This document shows positions 38,601-50,600 of a stretch of DNA of 64,000 bases, piece after piece. The notes beneath the pieces were generated by a model that did no database searches, was not told the origin of the DNA, and worked only from the letters and a program-made list of their open reading frames with translations. Source of the DNA: Mytilus californianus (lineage: Eukaryota > Mollusca > Bivalvia > Mytilida > Mytilidae); the NCBI RefSeq assembly GCF_021869535.1, contig NW_026262668.1:139921635-139985634 (forward strand), in the 5' to 3' direction. Positions within the stretch are counted from its first letter, which is position 1. Every line of letters starts with the position of its first letter. Both the position numbers and the translations under genes were made by a program.

Positions 38601-41600
38601 CCTGAAGACCTGTTTGGTTATATACTGTCTGGTTACCAAGTCTATTTTGTATTACAGAGAAATAGTGATAGGTCCTGGAGACCTGTCTTGGTTATATACC
38701 GTCTGGTTACTAAGTGTATTTTGTATTACAGAGAAATAGTGATAGGTCCTGGAGACCTGTTTGGTTATATACCGTCTGGTTACCAAGTCTATTTTGTATT
38801 ACAGAGAAATAGTGATAGGTCCTGGAGACCTGTTTGGTTATATACTGTCTGGTTACTAAGTCTATTTTGTATTACAGAGAAATAGTGATAGGTCCTGGAG
38901 ACCTGTTTGGTTATATACCGTCTGGTTACCAAGTCTATTTTGTATTACAGAGAAATAGTGATAGGTCCTGGAGACCTGTTTGGTTATATACTGTCTGGTT
39001 ACCAAGTCTATTTTGTATTACAGAGAAATAGTGATAGGTCCTGAAGACCTGTTTGGTTATATACTGTCTGGTTACCAAGTCTATTTTGTATTACAGAGAA
39101 ATAGTGATAGGTCCTGGAGACCTGTCTTGGTTATATACCGTCTGGTTACTAAGTGTATTTTGTATTACAGAGAAATAGTGATAGGTCCTGGAGACCTGTT
39201 TGGTTATATACCGTCTGGTTACTAAGTGTATTTTGTATTACAGAGAAATAGTGATAGGTCCTGGAGACCTGTTTGGGTAGAGCTACGTGGTCATGCACTT
39301 TTTCTCAACAAAGAAAAGAAAGAAGGGGTAAGATGAATTGTCAGGTGTTTTTTAGGTGGATAACAGGTGTTAAAGAGTAGATATTATATACCATTTTGTT
39401 TGGTTGTCTTGCAACTCATGAAATTTGTTCTCCACTTGACCTTTATACTTTGATTTTGACAAATACCCCCTATAGATGTTATATATTTCTGCCACTATCC
39501 TAAATTTACTTTGTTTCCTAGTTATGTTATATTTTATTGTTAAAAGAGATTAATAAATGAAATTTAGTGATGTGCAGTACTTGACACAAAAAAGTAGACT
39601 TGAATAAAAATTTCACTTATGTAGACCGACTTGTCTCCCATCCATTATCATCAAATGACCCTCTCCGGCATAAAGGCACAGTAAATGGGTCAATATTAAA
39701 TAAAATGAAGACATTCAAATTAACCCCTCATTACAGTTTTTATCTTGTCTGTGACAAAAAGAAGCAAAACAAATTTGCATGCTGGTGCCATCCTTTCACC
39801 TTGCCATGTGTGCAGAATGTCATTTAAATTGTAATTTAGATTTTAACATTAGGTCATTTGAATGCAGCTATAGAAATTACACACATGCTAGACGTATCTC
39901 GATTTCAACATATGTGAAAATTAGAAATGTGACATGATATTGAACCATATATTTCTGTGTCATGATATTGAACCATATATATTTGTGTGTCATGATATTG
40001 AACCATTTATTTGTGTGTCATGATATTGAACCATATATTTGTGTTTCAGTCTCATCCATTTGCCTTTGATGAACAACCAATCTCTGTGAAGTCATCAATG
40101 GTAGACATAGCCTATGACTACACAAAGAAGAGAAATGTATTCCGACTGAAGACATATAATGGTTCAGAGTATTTGTTCCAAGCTGATGATCATGACACAA
40201 TGTTATCTTGGATTGAAGCCGTACAGAAAAATAACAACCCGGATCTTGATGTAAGTTTGATATATTTTGGAAACAAAGTTATTAAAGGGAGATAAATCTT
40301 AATTGATTCAGTGAAAACTAATATTGTTTAGTATACTGCTATGTTTTGATGCTTTGATAATTGCAATTGTTTAACATGAAAAATCTAATTAGACAAATAT
40401 TGAAATATAATTTTTGTTAAATTTTAGGATCAAGGTTTATTTAGTGCCAACTTAATAATCAGAAAATCCAATGAAATGACAACACAAACATCAGCAGTTT
40501 CAGTCAAAAGTTCCCCACAGGTGCCTCACAAACCAAAGAGCCGACTGTCAACCAAATCTATCATAAAGATCCCACATTCCCCAAGTATGAAGAGGAAAGA
40601 CAGAAAGACAGGAGGTAAGGATCGGAGAAAGTTAAACAGTCAAAATCATGAAAAAAGTCTAGTACACTGTTAAAAGCCTTTGATAGGCAACTTATAAACC
40701 ATGTACTTAATCTTCATTAACGTCTATTAAAATATAAGTTTTTTTGTTCATTTTAATCATTTTTTTAATATTTTTGTTTAATCAATTAATTTAAAGTCAT
40801 AAATGATGAAATGGTAGAGCTTTTATCATGAAAGAAACGTCTTGAATATATACAATAATGAAGAAAAAACATCTTTAGAGTCAACAGTTGTGTATAATAC
40901 GCATCCCCTCTACCAATATGTCTTGGGTAAAAAAGTGTGTATAATACACATCCATATATTGTATTAAGATTTGTCAAATTCTCTTTCTATTTACAATAAA
41001 TACTTGTTTGAAAAGTAAAATATTTTTTTACAGATGACAGTTCCAAGCAGAAAACAACACTAAAAGACAGAATTAAAAGTTTTCGAAAGACATCAAATGC
41101 AACAGGATCTGGTGGCCCTGATGATGCTGAGGGGACAGGAATGTTTGGTGTCCCCATTAAATGTTGTATTCCTTCACCTAATAATGATGTAGGTATTTAC
41201 TGTTAAGGGGGGGGGAGTGTGGTGATGCTGATGAATTAAGAGGAGTGTTAATTTGCATGAGACTAAGCTTGTGGTTGTTGTATACCTTCAAATGGAAAAT
41301 CAATATTTTCAAAATTTCCTGTCCATACACACAACACTCTTAAACTACAACAATGAAAGGGGCATTCTATATTTTATGTTGGATAGAAACCTGTGAGAGA
41401 ATTGAAGATTGAACTGGAGCAAAACCAAACATACTAAAGTTAAAGATACTGATTACAATACATGTGTAAATGTCAGGTAATACAGTGCCTTGTATTGTAG
41501 GTGTGTAAAACTAATTTGAATGTGTGCGCTCTTAAAAAAAGACAAGTGTATTGAAACAATATAATACATAGACTTTGGAGTGCACACTTACAATGTGACA

Positions 41601-44600
41601 GTGTATTTATAAGCATACTATGTAAACCTTTACAGGTGTGCACACTTACAATAAGGCAGTTTGTCGACAGAGTAAAACACATACTTTAAATGTGTGCACA
41701 ATTAAAACAAGGTAGTTTGTTTCATCATGCAAAAAAATTTTTTTTTATTTGCAATGAAGTACTGTTAAATAAATTCTGTTATCTCCCTCTGAAACCCAAG
41801 GGTTGACTAGGGTATAGAAATATGGTCATCCCAGGAATTCTTTTGGTCTTGCAATAAAACCTATTCTTAATTGGGATATCCGTAAAGTTGGGAAGGATGT
41901 ATAAATTTGCAGTATGTGGAAAACTCGGTACCAGTACATTTTTTTAATGAAATTTTAATAAAAGTTGGCTTTGCTATGACATGTTTCCCCCTTAACTTTA
42001 ACTTCTACAAATACTTATTTTATATACTTTTTTATAAGTTCAGATTCATTATTCATTATATATCATTTGAATAATAAAAGTTTCAAGTACTGTGCTTTAT
42101 GAGTTTCAGATCATAGATAACCTAATGTTTTGGATGTATCTCTTAATACCTTTCAGCATACTTTGACTTGATCTTAAGTGTTTTATGGCATTTGAGAATG
42201 TATTTATATATTTATGTTTTAGTTCGTACCAATGATCGTGGACCTCTGTACAAAGATTGTAGAAGCTAGAGGTTTAGAAGTTACTGGTGTTTATCGAGTA
42301 CCTGGTAACACTGCTGCAGTCAACATGATGACTGAAGAACTTAACAAGGTCAGTGTTTTTTTACGACCGCAAAAAAAATTTTGGGATCGTATAATGGTAT
42401 GATGTCGTCGTCGTCGTTGTCCGAAAAACACATTGGTTTTTTCGGACAATAACTTTAGTTAAAGTGAATGGATCTCTATGAAATTTTTTAAGAAGGTTCA
42501 ATACCACAAAAGGAAGGTTGGGATTGATTTTGGGGATGATGGTCCCAACCGTTTAGGAATTAAGGGCCCAAAAGGGGCCAAAACAAGCATTTTTCTAGTT
42601 TCAGGATAATAACTTGTGTATAAGTATTTTGATTGCTCCGAAATTGTACCACAATGTTTAATACCACAAGTAAAAGGTTGGGATTCATTTTAGGGGTTAT
42701 GGGGCCAACAGTTTAGGAATTAAGGGCCAAAAAGGGGCCAAAAACAAGCATTTTTCTAGTTTCCAGACAATAACTTGTGTGTAAGTGTATGGATCTCTCT
42801 GACATTGTACCACAAGGTTCCATATAGCAAAGGGAAGGCTGTGATTGAGTTTGGGGTTAATTGCCCCAAACATTTAGGAATTAAGGGCCAAAAAGGGACC
42901 AAAAACAAGCATTTTTCTCGTTTCCAGACAATAACTTGTGTTTAAGTGTATGGATCTCTCTGAAATTGTACTACAATGTTCCATACTACAAAGGAAAGGC
43001 TGGGATTGAGTTTTGGGGTTATTGCTCCAAGGGGGTGTTTCAAAAAGTTGTTGGGGGGATTTTTTTTTCCAATTTTTTTAAGGGATTCATATTTTTTTTC
43101 AAAATTTTTCAAATTTGAATTTTTGAAAAGTTTCAAGAAGAAATCTTCCATTGCACAGTATTGCTCTATAGATTTGTAAGATCTTTGACCACATTTATTT
43201 TGTGTCAGAAAGCTATATTATGTCAAAAATTTGATCACAATCCAAATTCAGACAGTATCAAGCTTGAATATTGTGTCCAAATTTGCCCAAACTGTTCAGG
43301 GTTTGACCTCTGCGGTTGTATCAGGCTGCGCTCAGCGAAGCATTTTATTAATTAGTACTGACACATTCCTCACACTAACAAAGGTCAAGAGGTCATAGGT
43401 AGGTATTGAGAACCCGACAATTGTAGGATTATAGCATGAATATTGGTGAATATTGTCCTGAGTAGATTTTTATCTCGCCTGCAACGCAGAAGGGGAGACA
43501 TGGGTATTGCTGTTATGGTGTCGCCAGCATCAACAATTGTAAAGTTTTCTGCTAAGTTAATTTGATAGGAACTGCTTGTGATAATCTAGGATATTTTCAA
43601 TAAAGTTGAATTACTATCAGTACATATCAGTTGGGAAACTATTTCCAGACCTTCCCCCTTTGGTCATGGTCTAGTGACTGAATTAATTAGCAATTTTCAA
43701 TGTTAAGTTTTCGGCTTAAGTTAGTTTGATAGGAACTACTTATGATAGACAATGATATTTTCTGTTAAGTTGCATTACTATCAGTTCATATCAGTTTGTC
43801 GACCAATTAGAATCCCTGCCCCTAGTTCATGGTCCAGCGACTTGGAATTAATTAGCAATGTTGCTGTCTATCAGATTGACTTTTTCTGAATTTTTTGCCG
43901 ACAGTCAAACATATATCTGTGTCCACAGTTTATTACATTCTAGAGCTTGTGAGTACAATATATATTCTGCAAGAAATAATATTCTTGCAATAAACCTTTT
44001 ATTGTATATCAAAGCTTGAAAAACTGTTTCAAACATATTTTTTTCACTGATAACTAGAATGTATAAACTATATTTCTATTAGTGGCATATGCTCCACCAA
44101 GGAGCAACATGATTAAGCAAGGTAAGCACTAGTGCAAGATAATAGAAAAATGCATGTTAACTTTTTATTACGTTTTGTGGGAATTTTTTGTCAAATCCTG
44201 CTGTACACTTTGCTTATAAGGATCTGACAACATTCCAAATTTTTGAGGGTGTGAATCATTAAAATAAAACCAGAGGTTCCTGAAAGTTTTCCAAAATTGA
44301 AAGTAGAATGAAATGTCAAATCCTTGTAACCAAAATGTCACACAGTATCTTTGTTTTAATCAGATGGCTTTTACTTATTTTCTAAATGTACTTTAAAGCC
44401 TTTTGGAAATGAAAAACTGAGATAAATAGAAAAAAATAATGTGTTTTGTAGGGTACAGACAATATGAATGTTGACCATGAGAAATGGTGTGATCTTAATG
44501 TTTTATTTTGTAGGGTATAGACAATATGAATGTTGACCATGAGAAATGGTGTGATGTAAATGTTATTAGCAGTTTGTTAAAGGCATTCTTCAGGAAGTTA

Positions 44601-47600
44601 CCAGAATCCTTAGTAACATCAGGTATACACATGTATCTTATTATCAAATTTGATAACCTCATAAATTTGCAGAAATGGTAAAAATTGTATTTGTTTTTCT
44701 TGTCCTTGATAATTATGTAATTTGGTCTACCAGGACTCTAGTCATTGATGATTAATTAGTTCAGTCTACCAGGGCTCTAGACATTGATAATTAATTAGTT
44801 CAGTCTACCAGGGCTCTAGACATTGATAATTATGTGATTTGGTCTACCAGGACTCTAGTCATTGATAATTAATTAGTTCAGTCTACCAGGGCTCTAGACA
44901 TTGATAATTATGTAATTTGGTCTACCAGGACTCTAGTCATTGATAATTAATTAGTTCAGTCTACCAGGGCTCTAGACATTGATAATTATGTGATTTGGTC
45001 TACCTGGACTCTAGTCATTGATAATTATGTGATTCGGTCTACCAGGACTCTAGTCATTAATGATTGATTAGTTCAGTCTACCAGGGCTCTAGACATTGAT
45101 AATTATGTGATTTGGTCTACCAGGACTCTAGTCATTGATAATTAATTAGTTCAGTCTACCAGGGCTCTAGACATTGATAATTATGTAATTTGGTCTACCA
45201 GGACTCTAGTCATTGATAATTAATTAGTTCAGTCTACCAGGGCTCTAGACATTGATAATTATGATTTGGTCTACCAGGACTCTAGTCATTGATAATTATG
45301 TGATTCGGTCTACCAGGACTCTAGTCATTAATGATTAATTAGTTCAGTCTACCAGGGCTCTAGACATTGATAATTATGTGATTTGGTCTACCAGGGCTCG
45401 TCATTGATAATTATGTAATTTGGTCTACCAGGACTCTAGACATTGATAATTATGTGATTTGGTCTACTAGGGCTCTAGACATTGATAATTATGTGATTTG
45501 GTCTACCAGGACTCTAGTCATTGAAGATTAATAAGTTCAGTCTACAAGGGCTCTAGACATTGATAATTATGTGATTTGGTCTACCAGGACTCTAGACATT
45601 GATAATTATGTAATTTGGTCTACCAGGGCTCTAGACATTGATAATTATGTGATTTGGTCTACCAGGGCTCTAGACATTGATAATTATGTGATTTGGTCTA
45701 CCAGGACTCTAGACATTGATAATTATGTGATTTGGTCTACCAGGGCTCTAGTCATTGATAATTGGTCTTCCAGGGCTCTAGTCATTGATAATTATATGAT
45801 TTGGTCTACCAGGGCTCTAGTCATTGATTATTATGTGATTTGGTCTACCAGGGCTCTAGTCATTGATAATTGGTCTTCCAGGGCTCTAGATATTGATAAT
45901 TATGTGTTTTGGTCTACCAGGGCTCTAGTCATTGATAATTATGTGATTTGGTCTACCAGGACTCTAGTCATTGATAATTGGTCTACCAGGGCTCTAGTCA
46001 TTGATTATTATGTGATTTGGTCTACCAGGGCTCTAGTCATTGATAATTGGTCTTCCAGGGCTCTAGTCATTGATTATTATGTGATTTGGTCTACCAGGGC
46101 TCTAGACATTGATAATTATGTGATTTGGTCTACCAGGGCTCTAGTCATTGATAATTGGTCTTCCAGGGCTCTAGTCATTGATAATTATGTACTTTGGTCC
46201 ACCAGGGCTCTAGTCATTGATAATTATGTGATTTGGTCTACCAGGACTCTAGTCATTGATGATTAATTAGTTCAGTCTACAAGGGCTCTAGACATTGATA
46301 ATTATGTGATTTGGTCTACCAGTACTCTAGACATTGATAATTATGTAATTTGGTCTACCAGGGCTCTAGACATTGATAATTATGTGATTTTGTCTACCAG
46401 GACTCTAGACATCGATAATTATGTGATTTGGTCTACCAGGGCTCTAGTCATTGATAATTAGTCTTCCAGGGCTCTAGTCATTGATAATTATGTGATTTGG
46501 TCTACCAGGGCTCTAGTCATTGATTATTATGTGATTTGGTCTACCAGGGCTCTAGTCATTGATAATTGGTCTTCCAGGGCTCTAGTCATTGATAATTATG
46601 TGTTTTGGTCTACCAGGGCTCTAGTCATTGATAATTATGTTATTTGGTCTACCAGGACTCTATTCATTGATAATTGGTCTACCAGGGTTCTAGATATTGA
46701 TAATTATGTGATTTGGTGTTCAGGGATGTAGAATTTTCAAAATTTCATTTACCTGTTCTTTATAAAATTGAAAATTGGTTGATTTTTCCTATAATGCACA
46801 TTGGAAACCTTTGTCTTATTTTGACTGATGATAGGAGAATTAGTTTGTGTCATGATTCTGGCTTATATTGCTAGTTAGTGGCTTATGAAATAAATAATAC
46901 ATTTCATAATCATAACACAAATCATTGTGCAGAAATTATTGTTTTGAACCATTGTTTTTTTTCTCAGAATTATACCAAGATTTTATAAATGTCAACCGAT
47001 TAGAAGATACAATTGTGTTTTTTTTCTCAGAATTATACCAAGATTTTATAAATGTCAACCGATTAGAAGGTACAATTGTTTTTTTCAGAATTATACCAAG
47101 ATTTTATAAATGCCAGCCGATTAGAAGACCCGGAGAGGAGAATGTTGAAACTGAAGCGTCTTCTTCATGAACTTCCTGAACATCATTTTGAAACTTTTAA
47201 ACATCTTGCTGAACATTTAAATAAAGTAGCAGCATGTGGTCATATTAATAAGGTTAGTACATAAACACTTAACTATTCATTTAGATATACTAACAGCATT
47301 TGGTCATACAAACAATGTTGGTTTTAAACAAACACATTGATGAACATTAAAACAAGATATATGGACAGAATAATTTCTATTTTTATCTTTCTTTCCAAAA
47401 CTATGTTAAAATTGTTGTAATGTAAAAGCACAATCTTAGAAAGGCATTTACTCTTAACATATAAAAGTAAGAAGATGTGGTATGATTACCATCAGAAGAT
47501 GTGGTATGATTGCCATAAGAAGATGTGGTATGATTGCCAATGTGACAACTCTCCCCAGAGACCAAATGACATAGAAGTTAACAACTATATGTCATTGTAT

Positions 47601-50600
47601 GACCTTCAACAATGAGCAAACCCCATAATGTATAGTAAGCTATAAAAGGCCCTGAATTGACCAATGTAAAACAATTCAAAGGAGAAATTTACAATTCAAA
47701 GGAGAAATTTAACGGTCTAATTTATGTACAAAACAATAAACAAAAACTGACAAAAAGAAACATATTTTGAGAACTATCTAATTATATTTTATGTGAATAA
47801 ATGGTTATCTCTTTCAGATGGATGCCAGAAATCTGGCTATTGTATTTGGACCGACACTTGTCAAAAAGAAAGATGATGACATGGCGTCCATTGTCAAAGA
47901 CATGTCTGACCAATGTCGAATTATAGAGAGTATTATTTTACATGTAAGTTTAATGATAAAGCCTCATTTGTCAAAGATATATCTGACCAATGTCGCATTA
48001 TAAAGAGTATTATTTTACATGTAAGTTTAATGATAAAGCCTCATTTGTCAAAGTTATATCTGACCAGTGTCGCATTATAGAGAGTATTATTTTACATGTA
48101 AGTTTAATGATAAAACCTCATTTGTCAATGATATATCTGACCAGTGTCGCATTATAGAGAGTATTATTTTACATGTAAGTTTAATGATAAAACCTCATTT
48201 GTCAAAGTTATATCTGACCAGTGTCGCATTATAGAGAGTATTATTTTACATGTAAGTTTAATGATAAAACCTCATTTGTCAAAGATATATCTGACCAATG
48301 TCGCATTATAGAGAGTATTATTTTACATGTAAGTTTAATGATAAAGCCTCATTTGTCAAGATATGTCTGACCAATGTCGCATTATAGAGAGTATTATTTT
48401 ACATGTAAGTTTAATGATAAAACCTCATTTGTCAAAGTTATATCTGACCAGTGCCTAGTAATAGAGAGTATCATTTTATATGTTAATACTATATGGCATC
48501 TATTTATAAATGTAACCACCCATTTCACTTTATATTTTGTATGTTATTGGGGAAAAGTAATAAAATGGAATTTTAAAAACATGTATTTTAACTTTTGTCT
48601 GATGTTTTAACCATTTATTTCAAAATCTTTTACATCACATTTCAATCATATATTTAATTAAAATATCTCTGATGTATCAACTCTTTAACCAATCAAAATA
48701 TTTTACATCATATTTAGAAGATATGCCTTAAATTCTAATTAGAGTTAATAGTATTCAAATGTTAATCTCATGACATTTAGAAGATATACTTTTTATTTGT
48801 CAATGTTTAGAAATAACCACTTTTGCTGTTTTTTCTGTATGTTTAGAAATGACCCCTGTTCTATTTCTGTATGTTTAGAAATGACCCCTGTTGTTTTTCA
48901 ACATGTTTAGAAAAGACCCCATGACCCCTGTTGTATATCTGTATGTTAAGAGATGACTCCTGTTGTTTTTTTTTATTTCTGTATGTTAAGAGATGACCCC
49001 TGTTGTTGTATTATTTCTGTATGTTTAGAGATGACCCCTGTTGTTGTATTATTTCTGTATGTTTAGAGATGACCCCTGTTGTTGTATTTCAGCATGACTG
49101 GTTCTTTGGTTCCTGGGATCAGGATGATCATGTGCCTGTTGATGAACAGTCAGAAACACCAACCAATCCTTCTGTTACTCGACTCAGTTGTGATGATGAT
49201 GGTAGGTTTTATAAAAGATATTTATAGAAATTTATTTGTTAAAGGGACCTTTGAGAATAGAATGTTCTACAAATTCATTGGATATTCATTTAAATTGTCA
49301 CAAGAATGGTTAACAGTTATGTAATGGAGAAATTTTTAAATGGAATTATATTTAAAATTATTGGGTAGCATTTAATGAATATATCACGTAACTTTAAAGT
49401 TTTGTTCTCATCTTTTAATTTGACATAAATGAAAGTAAAGTATATTGAAGATTTCTAGTTATAAAATTATTGTGTGGCCTGACATCAAAGCTGTAGTGAC
49501 AACTAGAGATTACTTCTGTCATCATTCATCATTGACATCACACTTAGTTAATACCACCATTCCTTGTATCATCATTGACATCACACTTAGTTAGTACAAC
49601 CATTCCTTGTATCATCATTGACATCACACTAGTTAGTACCACAATTCCTTGCATCATCATTGACATCACACTCAGTTAATACCACCATTCCTTGTATCAT
49701 CATTGACATCACACTTAGTTAATACCACCATTCCTTGTATCATCATTGACATCACACTTAGTTAATACCACCATTCCTTGTATCACCATTGACATCACAC
49801 TAGTTAGTACCACAATTCCTTGTATCATCATTGACATCACACTTAGTTAATACCACAATTCCTTGACATCACACTTAGTTAGTACCACAATTCCTTGCAT
49901 CATCATTGACATCACACTTAGTTAATACCGCAATTCCTTGACATCACACTAAGTAAGTACCACAATTCCTTGTATCATCATTGACATCACACTTTGTTAA
50001 TACCACCATTCCTTGTATCATCATTGACATCACACTTAGATAATACCACCATTCCTTGTATCATTATTGACTTCACACTTAGTTAATACCACCATTCCTT
50101 GTATCATCATTGACATCACACTTAGTTAATACCACAATTCCTTGTATCATCATTGACTTCACACTTAGATAATACCACAATTCCTTGTATCATCATTGAC
50201 ATCACACTTAGTTAATACCACCATTCCTTGTATCATCATTGACATCACACTTAGATAATACCACCATTCCTTGTATCATTATTGACTTCACACTTAGATA
50301 ATACCACAATTCCTTGTATCATCATTGACATCACACTTAGTTAATACCACCATTCCTTGTATCATCATTGACATCACACTTAGTTAGTACCGGCATTCCT
50401 TGTATCATCATTGACATCACACTTAGTTAATACCACAATTCCTTGTATCATCATTGACATCACACTAGTTAGTACCAGCATTCCTTGTATCATCATTGAC
50501 ATCACACTTCCACAATTCCATGAAAACAGCTCAACAGAATTCAACCAAACTTGCACAAATTCTATTACAGGATATTAAGGTGTTCATCAGCTATTTTGAT

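Noticed and set aside
37150..39225. Repeated + frames ([24 protein letters not shown]) as a repeat protein
   Set aside because: They are out-of-frame readings through the exon 10 acceptor array; only the last copy joins the conserved PH sequence.
41189..41192. Alternative exon 13 donor 4 nt downstream (GTATTT)
   Set aside because: It would shift frame into the conserved FVPMIVDL exon; GTAGGT at 41189 fits.
45571..46731. 231- and 79-codon + frames
   Set aside because: 39/30-bp minisatellite units divisible by three; no homology or splice sites.
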